Origin: CAZLIC01 sp964559535
GTDB lineage: Bacteria; Pseudomonadota; Alphaproteobacteria; Rhodobacterales; Rhodobacteraceae
Assembly: GCA_964559535.1 (NCBI GenBank)
Contig: CAZLIC010000066.1
Location: 1 to 25,832, forward strand
Direction of reading: 5' to 3'
Length of the DNA: 25,832 nucleotides
Below, piece by piece: positions 15,361 to 25,101 of the stretch (position 1 is its first letter; the number at the start of each line of letters is the position of its first letter). The position numbers were made by a program, and so were the translations under genes. The notes below the pieces were generated by a model. The model worked only from the letters and a program-made list of their open reading frames with translations, had not been told where the DNA came from and did no database searches.

Positions 15361-15378
15361 GGCGCCGTCAGCCGCCCT

Positions 15379-15933
15379 TCAGCCACCCGTGTTGGACGAG
15401 ACGCCAACCTGTGCCGGGCGCAGCAGGCGGTCGTGCAGCAGGAAACCTTCGGTCATCACCTGAATGATCTGGCCGGCCTTCGTTCCCGGCAGCGGCGCCT
15501 CGAACATGGCTTCGTGCAGCTGCGGATCGAAGGTGTCGCCGATGTCGGGCATGATGGGGGTGACGTTGTGCTTTGTCATCACCTTGATCAGTTCGCGCAG
15601 GGTCAGCTCCACCCCGGAAATCAGCGCGCCGGCCACGGTCTTTTGCTCTTCGGTCGCCGTGTCGAGGGCCCGCTTGAGGTTGTCGAAGACCGGCAGCAAG
15701 TCACGCGCCAGTTTCGAGCCGCCATACTGCTCGGCCTCGCGCCGGTCACGCTCGCCCCGCTTGCGCGAATTCTCGGCCTCGGCCAACGCCCGCATGAAGC
15801 GGTCGCGCATGTCGTCGCGTTCGGCGCGCAGCATCTCGATCTGGGCCATCAGATCATCCGTCACCGCATCGGCTGCCGCTGCCGATGACGTTGCCGCCTG
15901 GTCTGCCTGGGTGGTTGCCTGTTCTTCGGCCAT
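15379..15933 (-). CDS. grpE: GrpE, DnaK nucleotide exchange factor
   Basis: GrpE promotes ADP release from DnaK. The 184-residue protein has an acidic, Ala-rich N-terminus, a long coiled coil with AEAENSRKRGERDRREAE (about 51-68), DLLPVFDNLKRAL (about 78-90), and the C-terminal beta domain with FDPQLHEAM and the GFLLHDRLLRPAQVGVS ending. The start at 15933 has AAGGGA upstream. It follows hrcA with a 35-base gap, the usual hrcA-grpE order. HrcA is normally a repressor of heat-shock genes, but I see no CIRCE element upstream, so regulation of this pair is unclear. Confidence 0.96.
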   Translation of the reverse strand: MAEEQATTQADQAATSSAAAADAVTDDLMAQIEMLRAERDDMRDRFMRALAEAENSRKRGERDRREAEQYGGSKLARDLLPVFDNLKRALDTATEEQKTVAGALISGVELTLRELIKVMTKHNVTPIMPDIGDTFDPQLHEAMFEAPLPGTKAGQIIQVMTEGFLLHDRLLRPAQVGVSSNTGG

Positions 15934-15968
15934 CGGATTCGCGTCCCTTCGATTTCGCCGGGATGCAC

Positions 15969-17033
15969 CTAGGCGCGACTGCCGCCGGATACAAGGCGTC
16001 CGACCAATTGCGCGGTGTAGTTCACGATGGGCACCACGCGCGCATAGTTCAGCCGGGTGGGGCCGATCACGCCCACCGCACCGATGATGCGACGGTTGGC
16101 ATCCATGTAGGGCGACACCACCAGCGAGGACCCGGTGAGCGAGAAGAGCTTGTTCTCGGACCCGATGAAGATGCGCACGCCTTCGCCGCCTTCGGTGAGG
16201 TCGAGAAACTCGGCAATGTCGCGCTTGCGTTCCAGATCGTCGAACAGGCTGCGGATGCGGTCGATGTCTTCGGACTGGGCGGTCTCGACCAGCAGGTTCG
16301 ACTGGCCCCGCACCATCAGGCGTTCGCCGGGCTCACCCCGGTTTTCCCACAGCGCCAGGCCGGATTCGACCATGTCGCGCGCAAGCTGGTCGATCTCGCG
16401 CCGCCGGGCCGCAATCTCGTGCGTGATGGTGGTGCGCAGTTCGGCAAGGGTGCGGCCCTCGGCGAGCGCGTTCAGGAAGTTTGCCGCCTCGCGCATCGAG
16501 GCCGGAGTCTGGCCGGGTGGTGGCGTGAAGACACGGTTCTCGACATGGCCGTCGGCGGTGACAAGCACCACCAGCGCGCGGTCGGCGGCAAGGCTGACGA
16601 ATTCGATGTGACGGATGGGCGCCTCTTGCTTGGGCGCAAGCACGAGGGAGGCGCCAAGCGTGAGGCCCGAGAGCGTGGCACCCACCCGATCGAGCAGGCC
16701 GCCGACGTCGGGGTTGCCGCCGATGCTGGCGTCGATGCGCTCGCGGTCGGCCTCGGCGACTTCGCCGACCTCGAGAATGCCATCGACAAAGAGCCGGAGG
16801 CCAAGTTGCGTGGGGATGCGGCCGGCCGAGATGTGCGGACTGCCGAGCAGGCCGAGATACTCGAGATCCTGCATTACGTTCCGGACCGTGGCGGCCGAGA
16901 GCTTCTCGCTCATCGAGCGGGTGAGGGTGCGCGAGCCCACCGGATCACCGGATGTCAGATAGGATTCCACGACGCGGCGGAAGACTTCGCGCGAGCGGTC
17001 GTTCATTTCGGCAAGGATCGTGGACCGGTCCAT
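15969..17033 (-). CDS. hrcA: Heat-inducible transcription repressor HrcA
   Basis: HrcA represses groESL/dnaK-type operons by binding CIRCE operators, with GroEL acting as its modulator. The 354-residue protein shows the N-terminal winged helix with MNDRSREVFRRVVESYL (about 10-26), GDPVGSRTL and the recognition region LSAATVRNVMQDLEYLGLL, followed by SAGRIPTQLGLRLFVD (about 69-84). The C-terminal domain has IFIGSEN and VGVIGPTRLNYARVVPIV. The start at 17033 is chosen over 17087 because MDRSTILAEMNDRSR is typical and AGGGGG precedes it. It is divergent from rph with 115 bases between starts. Confidence 0.95.
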   Translation of the reverse strand: MDRSTILAEMNDRSREVFRRVVESYLTSGDPVGSRTLTRSMSEKLSAATVRNVMQDLEYLGLLGSPHISAGRIPTQLGLRLFVDGILEVGEVAEADRERIDASIGGNPDVGGLLDRVGATLSGLTLGASLVLAPKQEAPIRHIEFVSLAADRALVVLVTADGHVENRVFTPPPGQTPASMREAANFLNALAEGRTLAELRTTITHEIAARRREIDQLARDMVESGLALWENRGEPGERLMVRGQSNLLVETAQSEDIDRIRSLFDDLERKRDIAEFLDLTEGGEGVRIFIGSENKLFSLTGSSLVVSPYMDANRRIIGAVGVIGPTRLNYARVVPIVNYTAQLVGRLVSGGSRA

Positions 17034-17058
17034 GACTTTGCCCCCTGGTCGGCCCCTT

Positions 17059-17087
17059 GAGATAGGGAGATGCCGCGCGGGCGTCAA
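17059..17087 (-). promoter_or_regulatory. Probable hrcA-grpE promoter
   Basis: Read on the minus strand, TTGACG (17087-17082) is followed after 16-17 bases by CTATCT (17065-17060). The -35 matches five of six consensus bases. The position gives a short leader before the hrcA start at 17033. No CIRCE (TTAGCACTC-N9-GAGTGCTAA) is present. Confidence 0.45.
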
Positions 17088-17093
17088 TGCGGG

Positions 17094-17122
17094 TTGCGCG
17101 GGACGGGGGGACGGGCCTATCT
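17094..17122 (+). promoter_or_regulatory. Possible rph-rdgB-hemW promoter
   Basis: TTGCGC (17094-17099) and CTATCT (17117-17122) are separated by 17 bases and end 26 bases before the rph ATG. The same CTATCT -10-like sequence appears in the divergent hrcA promoter. This is a weak, motif-only call. Confidence 0.35.
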
Positions 17123-17148
17123 GGCGCGGCAGGACAGGGAGAGGCGCG

Positions 17149-17850
17149 ATGCGGCCATCGGGGCGGGCGACAGATCAGATGCGGACGGTTTCGATTGAAA
17201 CCGGGGTGATGGGGCATGCCGAGGGGTCTTGCCTGATTACCGTGGGGCGGACGCGGGTGCTGTGTTCGGCCACGGTCGAGGACAAGCCGCCGCCCTTTCT
17301 GAAGGGGTCGGGCCAGGGCTGGGTGACGGCGGAATATGGCATGCTGCCACGCGCCACCACGACGCGGAACCGGCGCGAGGCCGTGGCGGGCAAGCAGGGC
17401 GGGCGGACGCAGGAGATTCAGCGGCTGATCGGTCGATCACTGCGGGCGGGGGTGGACCGGCAGGCACTGGGCGAGCGGCAGATCGTGATCGACTGCGATG
17501 TGCTGGAAGCCGATGGCGGCACGCGGTGCGCGTCGATCACCGGCGGATGGGTGGCGCTGGCACTGGCGGTGCGCCGGCTGAAGCTGATTTCGGACCCGCT
17601 GATGCACCCGGTTTCTGCCGTTTCCTGCGGGCTTTATGCCGGGCAACCCGTGCTGGACCTGGACTATGCCGAGGATTCGACGGCCGGTGTGGATGGGAAC
17701 TTCGTGATGACCGGCACGGGGCGGCTGGTGGAAGTGCAGATGTCGGCCGAAGGGTCGACCTTTGGCCGCGACGAGATGGATGTTCTGATGGAGCTGGCGG
17801 CGAAGGGCTGTGCCGAACTGGCGGCCGCGCAACTGGCGGCGGCGGGGTGA
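17149..17850 (+). CDS. rph: Ribonuclease PH
   Basis: Phosphorolytic 3'-to-5' exonuclease that trims tRNA 3' ends. The 233-residue protein is close to the usual length (about 238). Landmarks are the MRPSGR start, GSCLITVGRTRVLCSATVED (about 25-44), the phosphate-binding segment GRTQEIQRLIGRSLRA (about 84-99), DCDVLEADGGTRCASITGG (about 115-133) and DLDYAEDSTAGVDGNFVMT (about 168-186). GGGAGAGG precedes the ATG at 17149; the frame is open upstream through the hrcA start, but that part is not RNase PH-like. rdgB starts two bases after its stop, indicating an rph-rdgB-hemW operon. Confidence 0.96.
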   Translation: MRPSGRATDQMRTVSIETGVMGHAEGSCLITVGRTRVLCSATVEDKPPPFLKGSGQGWVTAEYGMLPRATTTRNRREAVAGKQGGRTQEIQRLIGRSLRAGVDRQALGERQIVIDCDVLEADGGTRCASITGGWVALALAVRRLKLISDPLMHPVSAVSCGLYAGQPVLDLDYAEDSTAGVDGNFVMTGTGRLVEVQMSAEGSTFGRDEMDVLMELAAKGCAELAAAQLAAAG

Positions 17851-17852
17851 TC

Positions 17853-18461
17853 ATGCGAAGCCTGCGCGGGCAACGGCTGCTGATTGCCACCCACAACCAG
17901 GGCAAGCTGGAGGAGATTGCCGTGCTGCTGGCACCCTTCGGGGTGGACTGCGTGTCGGCTGCCGATCTGGGGCTGCCGGTGCCGGAAGAGACCGAGGCGA
18001 GTTTTGCAGGAAATGCGCTGATCAAGGCGCGGGCGGGCGCCCTGGTGGCGGGGCTACCAGCGCTGGCCGATGATTCGGGGCTGGCGGTCGACGCGCTGGG
18101 CGGCGCTCCCGGAGTTTGGACGGCGGACTGGGCCGAGACCGGGGCCGGGCGCGACTTTGGACTGGCGATGGTGCGGGTGTGGCGGGAACTGGAGGCGGCG
18201 CAGGCAGCCGAGCCGCGGCGGGCGGCGTTTCATTGCGTGTTGGCCCTGGTTTGGCCGGACGGCGAAGAGGCAGTGTTCGAGGGGCGGATTGACGGGCGGA
18301 TTGTCTGGCCGGGGCGGGGGAATCTGGGCTTTGGCTATGACCCGATCTTTCAGCCGGACGGCCATGACGTGACGTTCGGCGAAATGGACCGGTGGGAGAA
18401 GAACCGGCTGAGTCACAGGGCGCGGGCCTTTGATCGGTTGGTCGGGGCCTGTTTCACGTGA
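17853..18461 (+). CDS. rdgB: dITP/XTP pyrophosphatase (HAM1 family)
   Basis: House-cleaning nucleotidase that hydrolyses dITP, ITP and XTP to monophosphates, keeping deaminated purines out of nucleic acids. The 202-residue protein has ATHNQGKLEEI (12-22) for substrate phosphate, FAGNALIKA (51-59), LADDSGLAVDAL (71-82) with the catalytic aspartate, GYDPIF, and the C-terminal NRLSHRARAF. The start at 17853 is two bases after the rph stop; the longer open frame overlapping rph is not real. Its last codons and TGA stop are supplied by a perfect parS site. Confidence 0.95.
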   Translation: MRSLRGQRLLIATHNQGKLEEIAVLLAPFGVDCVSAADLGLPVPEETEASFAGNALIKARAGALVAGLPALADDSGLAVDALGGAPGVWTADWAETGAGRDFGLAMVRVWRELEAAQAAEPRRAAFHCVLALVWPDGEEAVFEGRIDGRIVWPGRGNLGFGYDPIFQPDGHDVTFGEMDRWEKNRLSHRARAFDRLVGACFT

Positions 18462-18465
18462 AACA
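18450..18465. other. parS centromere site 1
   Basis: TGTTTCACGTGAAACA is a perfect match to the conserved bacterial parS palindrome bound by ParB, which loads here as a CTP-dependent clamp. It covers the end of rdgB, providing its TGA stop, and a GTG that is an alternative hemW start. The ParB and ParA genes lie 1.2-2.9 kb away. The identical sequence occurs again at 23802-23817. Confidence 0.93.
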
Positions 18466-18472
18466 TTCCGGC

Positions 18473-19633
18473 ATGACCGTGGAGCCCACAGGGTTCGGGA
18501 TCTACGTCCATTGGCCCTACTGCACATCGAAATGCCCGTACTGCGATTTCAACAGCCATGTAGCCGCCAAGGTCGACCACGCGGCGTGGCGTGCCGCCTA
18601 TGTGACAGAGCTGGAACGGGTTGCAGAGGAAACGGCAGACCGGCGCGTGGACACGGTGTTCTTTGGCGGCGGGACACCGTCGCTGATGGACCCCGATGTG
18701 GTGGCCGAGGTTCTGGCGGCCGTGCAGCGCCATTGGCGGGTGGCCAATGACTGGGAGGTGACGCTGGAGGCCAATCCCGGGTCGGTCGAGACCGGACGGT
18801 TCCGGGCCTTTCGGGACGCGGGCGTGAACCGGGTGTCGCTGGGGGTGCAGAGCCTGGACGATGAGCATCTTGTGCGCCTGGGACGGCGTCACACCGTCGC
18901 AGAGGCGATGGCGGCCCTCGAGATTGCCCGCGATGTGTTTCCGCGGGTGAGCTTCGACCTGATCTATGCGCGGCAGGATCAGACACTGGATGCGTGGCGC
19001 ACCGAGCTGATGCGGGCACTGTCGATGGCGGCGGACCACCTGTCGCTGTACCAGCTGACCATCGAGGATGGTACGGCCTTTGGCGTTCTGCACCGGGCGG
19101 GAAGGCTGCGCGGACTGCCGGATGAGGACCGTGCCGCCGACATGTACCTGATGACGCAGGACCTTTGTTCCGGGGTTGGCCTTGCCGCCTACGAGGTGTC
19201 AAACCATGCCCGGAGCGGTGCGGAATCCCGGCACAACCGGCTGTACTGGACAGGCGGAGACTTTGCCGGCATCGGGCCGGGTGCGCATGGCCGCCTGACA
19301 CTGGGCGATCGGCGTTGGGCGACGGAAAGTCCACGCGACCCGCGCAATTGGCTGTCCGCCGCGCTGAACCGCGGCCCCACCGAGTCGCGAACCGAGATCG
19401 GCCCACGGGATCAGGCCTTGGAGTACCTGATCATGGGCCTTCGCGTGACAGAAGGGATCGACCTGGACCGTATGGCGCGGCTTTCGGGGCGTTCAGCCAA
19501 CGACACAGTCGTGACGGATGCCGAGACACTCGGCCTGGTCGTTCAGGCAGAGGGCCGCCTGCGCACCACATTGCCCGGACGCATGGTGCTGAACACACTG
19601 GCCGCCGAATTGTCGGCGGCCTGGAGCCTGTAA
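18473..19633 (+). CDS. hemW: HemW, radical-SAM heme chaperone-like protein
   Basis: HemN-like radical SAM protein of 386 residues. The iron-sulfur motif CTSKCPYC (17-24, CxxxCxxC) is followed by DFN rather than a fourth cysteine; true coproporphyrinogen dehydrogenase HemN has CxxxCxxCxC, so HemW is the better name. HemW binds heme and is thought to deliver it to respiratory proteins. FFGGGTPSLM and NPGSVE, further radical-SAM landmarks, follow. I chose ATG 18473 (MTVEPTGFGIYVHWPYC); an in-frame GTG at 18458, inside parS, would add five residues. Neither has a clear ribosome binding site. It ends one base from the convergent parB stop. Confidence 0.93.
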   Translation: MTVEPTGFGIYVHWPYCTSKCPYCDFNSHVAAKVDHAAWRAAYVTELERVAEETADRRVDTVFFGGGTPSLMDPDVVAEVLAAVQRHWRVANDWEVTLEANPGSVETGRFRAFRDAGVNRVSLGVQSLDDEHLVRLGRRHTVAEAMAALEIARDVFPRVSFDLIYARQDQTLDAWRTELMRALSMAADHLSLYQLTIEDGTAFGVLHRAGRLRGLPDEDRAADMYLMTQDLCSGVGLAAYEVSNHARSGAESRHNRLYWTGGDFAGIGPGAHGRLTLGDRRWATESPRDPRNWLSAALNRGPTESRTEIGPRDQALEYLIMGLRVTEGIDLDRMARLSGRSANDTVVTDAETLGLVVQAEGRLRTTLPGRMVLNTLAAELSAAWSL

Positions 19634-19634
19634 C

Positions 19635-20552
19635 CTAGTCGCCGAACCGTCCGCCCTTGCCGCCAATGGTCAGCACGCGGCAGAGCGCATCCAGAGCCTC
19701 GAGCGTCTCGTATCGGATCGTCACCACACCAGCCTCGCCACCCGGCGCATGGTCGATGCTGACCGGCATGCCCAGCGTTGCCGACAGGTCGGCCTCGAGC
19801 GCCCGCGTATCGGCATCCTTCTCGCCTGCCGGACCGTGGCTCGGACGACGGCGTGGGGCGCTGCCCTGGGGCTTGCGCACCAGCGCCTCGGTCTCGCGTA
19901 CCGAAAGCCCACGCGCCACCACCTGCCGGGCAAGCGCCGTCGCCTCGGGCATGGTAACCAACGCCCGCGCATGGCCAGCCGACAGCGCCCCGTCGCGCAC
20001 CATGACCTGCACATCCTCGGGCAAGGCCAGCAGTCGCAGAAGGTTGGCAATGTGGCTGCGGCTTTTCGACAGCGCTTCTGCCAGCCTCTCTTGTGTGTGG
20101 CCGAAACGGTCCATCAACTGACGATAGGCGGCAGCTTCTTCGATCGGGTTCAGGTCGGCGCGCTGGATGTTCTCGATCAGCGCGATCTCCAGCACCTCGG
20201 TGTCATCCAGATCGCGCACCAGAACCGGAACTTCGTGCAGACCTGCCGCCTGCGCCGCCCGCCACCGGCGTTCGCCCGCGACAATCTCGTACCGGCCCTC
20301 GGTCGCTGTCGGGCGCACGATCAGCGGCTGCAGAACACCTTTCTGCCGAACCGATTCGGTCAGATCCTCCATGGCGTCAGGGGCGAAACTGCGTCGGGGT
20401 TGGGTGGGATTGGGTGACAGCGCCTCGACCGGAAGGCGCACATCCGGCCGCCGCGGTGCGGCGCCCGGTGTCTCCAGCCCCGCATTCACGTCCGCCATCA
20501 GGGCTGAAAGACCGCGACCCAGACCCCGCGCCGCCGGCTTGCGTTCGGTCAT
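19635..20552 (-). CDS. parB: Chromosome partitioning protein ParB
   Basis: A 305-residue ParB CTPase that binds parS, slides and forms the partition complex. The N-terminal LGRGLSALMAD (11-21) is the ParA-contacting segment. The CTP-binding fold holds GERRWRAAQAAG (93-104) and ENIQRADLNPIEEA (127-140). A helix-turn-helix for parS follows (ERLAEALSKSRSHIANLLRL, about 155-174), then a linker and the C-terminal dimerisation region. The start at 20552 overlaps the parA stop as ATGA. Two perfect parS sites are present in this window. It is the last gene of the mnmE-to-parB cluster. Confidence 0.97.
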   Translation of the reverse strand: MTERKPAARGLGRGLSALMADVNAGLETPGAAPRRPDVRLPVEALSPNPTQPRRSFAPDAMEDLTESVRQKGVLQPLIVRPTATEGRYEIVAGERRWRAAQAAGLHEVPVLVRDLDDTEVLEIALIENIQRADLNPIEEAAAYRQLMDRFGHTQERLAEALSKSRSHIANLLRLLALPEDVQVMVRDGALSAGHARALVTMPEATALARQVVARGLSVRETEALVRKPQGSAPRRRPSHGPAGEKDADTRALEADLSATLGMPVSIDHAPGGEAGVVTIRYETLEALDALCRVLTIGGKGGRFGD

Positions 20553-21361
20553 TCCGCCCCCTCCGTCTCGAACTGAAGTCCATGGCGCGCCGCGATCTCC
20601 GCCGCAAGCTCGCGATAGGCCACGGCGCCGCGCGACGTGCTGTCGTACTCGGTCACCGGCAGGGCATAGGAGGGTGCCTCGCTGAGCCGCACGTTCCGTG
20701 GGATCACCGTGCGATAGACCAGATCGCCCAGCGTGGCCCGTGCATCTGCCTCTACCTGCTGCGACAGGTTGTTGCGGCCGTCATACATGGTAAGAACCAC
20801 ACCTTCGATCCGCAGCCCCGGATTTGCCGTGGCGCGCACCTCACGGATGGTCAGCATCAGCTGCGACAGACCCTCCAGCGCAAAGAACTCGCTTTGCAGG
20901 GGCACCAGCACAGACTGTGCGGCGACAAGTGCATTCACGGTGAGCAGGCTGAGCGACGGCGGGCAGTCAATCAGGGCGATGTCCAGGTCCCAGGGCGTCA
21001 TGCCCGGGTGTCGCAGCGCATCGTGCAGCAGGAAACTGCGCTTTTCGTTGGTCACCAGCTGCATGTCGGCCGAGGACAGGTCGGCATTCGCGGGGCAAAG
21101 GAACAGGCGGTCAAATCGTGTCGGGCGGATCACCTCGGCCACCGGCGCCTCGTCCATCAACAGATCGTAGGTCGTCAGGGTGCGGTCGCGGGTCTCGACC
21201 CCAAGTCCGGTCGAGGCGTTGCCCTGCGGATCAAGGTCCACCAGCAGCACCCGCGCGCCGCGTTCGGCCAATGCCGCCGCAAGGTTGATGGCCGTGGTGG
21301 TCTTGCCCACGCCGCCCTTCTGGTTGGCAACGGCAATGATTCGCAGGCTGCTGTCAGACAT
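20549..21361 (-). CDS. parA: Chromosome partitioning ATPase ParA
   Basis: A 270-residue Walker-type ATPase that forms the gradient moving ParB-parS complexes. The deviant Walker A is KGGVGKTT (15-22), followed by VDLDPQGNAST (41-51) and Walker B ALIDCPPSLSLLT. RNVRLSEAPSY near the C-terminus is typical of chromosomal ParA (Soj). The start at 21361 (MSDSSLRIIAVANQKGG) lies inside the end of rsmG, an 8-base overlap; the frame is open further upstream but is not ParA-like. Translation is probably coupled to rsmG. Confidence 0.97.
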   Translation of the reverse strand: MSDSSLRIIAVANQKGGVGKTTTAINLAAALAERGARVLLVDLDPQGNASTGLGVETRDRTLTTYDLLMDEAPVAEVIRPTRFDRLFLCPANADLSSADMQLVTNEKRSFLLHDALRHPGMTPWDLDIALIDCPPSLSLLTVNALVAAQSVLVPLQSEFFALEGLSQLMLTIREVRATANPGLRIEGVVLTMYDGRNNLSQQVEADARATLGDLVYRTVIPRNVRLSEAPSYALPVTEYDSTSRGAVAYRELAAEIAARHGLQFETEGAE

Positions 21362-21952
21362 GGCGCGGGTTCCGGATTTCAAGCACTTCGCCGCCGTCCG
21401 GCCCAGGGGATGGATGGCGCACCAGACCGAAGGACCATGTTCCGGCCACGGATGCAAGTTCCTCGGCGACGCGGGCGCCCTTGGGAAACAGGCAGGTGCC
21501 GCCCGGGGCCAGATGGCGCTGCGCCAGGGGCAACAGGCGGTGAAGCGGAGCGAGGGCGCGGGCCGACACGACCTGCGCTTCGAGTGGAGGTGCGGCTTCG
21601 ATCCGGGCGTTCAACACAGTTGCCGACGCGCCCGCCGTTTGCGCCGCCGTGCGCAGAAAGGCCGCCTTGCGCCCGTCCGATTCAACAAGCGTCACCCGCG
21701 TCTCCGGAGAACGTTCCTGCAAGAGGATGGCCACCACAAGCCCCGGAAAACCCGCGCCGCTGCCCAGATCGGCCCAGTGCGGCGGCGCAGGCACAAGGTC
21801 CGCCAGCCGTGCCGAATCGACAATATGCCGGTTCCAGGCATCGGCCAGGGTCGACGGCGCCACAAGGTTGATCGCCGGGTTCCACTTTCGCAGCAGGGCG
21901 ACCAGCGTTTCAAGCCGCGCCAGGGTCTGCGGACCCGCCGCCACGTCGCCCG

Positions 21953-21956
<4 letters not shown>
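21354..21956 (-). CDS. rsmG: 16S rRNA (guanine-527-N7) methyltransferase RsmG
   Basis: Methylates N7 of G527 in 16S rRNA; loss gives low-level streptomycin resistance in several bacteria. The 200-residue protein has WNPAINLVAPSTLADAWNRHIVDS (about 25-48), the family's N-terminal signature, and the SAM loop WADLGSGAGFPGL (61-73), then VTLVESDGRKAAFLR and SARALAPL. Start 21956 overlaps the mnmG stop as ATGA. It lies between mnmG and parA, the classical gidA-gidB-parA-parB order near replication origins. Confidence 0.96.
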
Positions 21957-23818
<1,862 letters not shown>

Positions 23819-23822
23819 CCGC

Positions 23823-25094
23823 TTACTTCCCGATACAGAACCGCGCGAAAATCTCGCCCAGAACCATCTCCACATCCACCCGGCCGACCAGCACCGCCAT
23901 CGCCCGGATCGCCCGCCGCAGCTCTTCGGCTGCCAACTCGGCGACCCCTTCCCTTACCCGATTCCGCGCCGATTCCAAAGCCCGGATCGCCACCTCGACC
24001 GCCTGCCGCTGTCGCGTCCGCGTGATCGCGCCAACACCCGCTGTCCGCCGCTCCAGCACCGCGGAAATCCGGTCCAGCAACGCATCCACTCCGGCCCCGG
24101 TCAACCCCGACACACCATCGCCAGCCAGATCGGCCTTGCCGCGCACGACAATGTCCTCCGGACCCGGCACCACACCCTCGGGCACGCCGTTCTCGTCCAG
24201 CAGGATCACCCGCAGGTCCGCCGCACCCGCCCGTGCCCGCGCCCGTGCCACCCCCGCCGCTTCCACCGCATCTGCCGTCTCGCGCAACCCGGCCGTATCC
24301 AGCAACGTCACCGGAAGGCCGCGCAGGTCCATCCGCACCTCGATCACATCGCGCGTCGTCCCCGCCACCTCGGACGTCAGCGCCACCTCACGCTGCGCCA
24401 ACCGGTTCAGCAGCGTGGATTTCCCGGCGTTCGGTGCCCCCAGAATGGCCACCTCGAACCCATCGCGCATCCGCTCTGCCACCGCCGCCCCGGCAACCTC
24501 GGCCCGCAGGTCTGCCAGCAAACCGTCAATCAGCGCCAGCACCTCGGGCGCCACATCCACTGGCACCTCCTCGTCGGCAAAGTCGATGGTGGCCTCCAGC
24601 AGGGCCGCCGCCCGCACCAGCCGCGCCCGCCAGTCCTCGGCACGCTGCCCCACCGCGCCCTCGAACACCCGCAGGGCCTGACGTCGCTGCGCCTCGGTCT
24701 CGGCGTCAATCAGGTCGGCCAGGCCTTCCACCTGCGCCAGGTCCAGCCGCCCGTTCTCCAATGCCCGCCGTGTGAACGCGCCCGGTTCCGCCAGCCGCAA
24801 CCCGGGCTGCGCCGCCAGCGCCCCCAGCACAGCCGACACCACGGCGGGGCTGCCGTGGCAATGGAATTCGGCCACGGCCTCGCCGGTAAAGCTGGCGCCC
24901 GGCGCAAAGACCAGAACCAGCACCTCGTCAATCACCTCACCCTGCCAGACCAGCCGCCGCAAGCCCGCCATCCGCGGCGGGGGCAACGGCCCGGTCAGCG
25001 TCTCAGCCGCCCCCCAGGCCGCGGGTCCGGACACGCGCACCACCGCCAACCCGGACTTCCCGCGGGCCGAGGCGAGCGCAAACACCGAGTCCAT
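23823..25094 (-). CDS. mnmE: tRNA modification GTPase MnmE
   Basis: GTPase that works with MnmG on tRNA wobble uridine. The 423-residue protein has the N-terminal folate-binding domain (about 1-115, with FTGEAVAEFHCHGS at 69-82) and a helical domain that brackets the inserted G domain. G1 is GAPNAGKST (219-227), G2 TTRD (246-249) and G3 DTAG (266-269). The G4 position reads GKAD (319-322) instead of NKxD. The C-terminal FCIGK (419-423) carries the conserved cysteine. Length is a little below E. coli MnmE (454). It starts seven bases after the rho stop and ends four bases before mnmG. Confidence 0.96.
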   Translation of the reverse strand: MDSVFALASARGKSGLAVVRVSGPAAWGAAETLTGPLPPPRMAGLRRLVWQGEVIDEVLVLVFAPGASFTGEAVAEFHCHGSPAVVSAVLGALAAQPGLRLAEPGAFTRRALENGRLDLAQVEGLADLIDAETEAQRRQALRVFEGAVGQRAEDWRARLVRAAALLEATIDFADEEVPVDVAPEVLALIDGLLADLRAEVAGAAVAERMRDGFEVAILGAPNAGKSTLLNRLAQREVALTSEVAGTTRDVIEVRMDLRGLPVTLLDTAGLRETADAVEAAGVARARARAGAADLRVILLDENGVPEGVVPGPEDIVVRGKADLAGDGVSGLTGAGVDALLDRISAVLERRTAGVGAITRTRQRQAVEVAIRALESARNRVREGVAELAAEELRRAIRAMAVLVGRVDVEMVLGEIFARFCIGK

Positions 25095-25101
25095 TGCCGC
25101 C

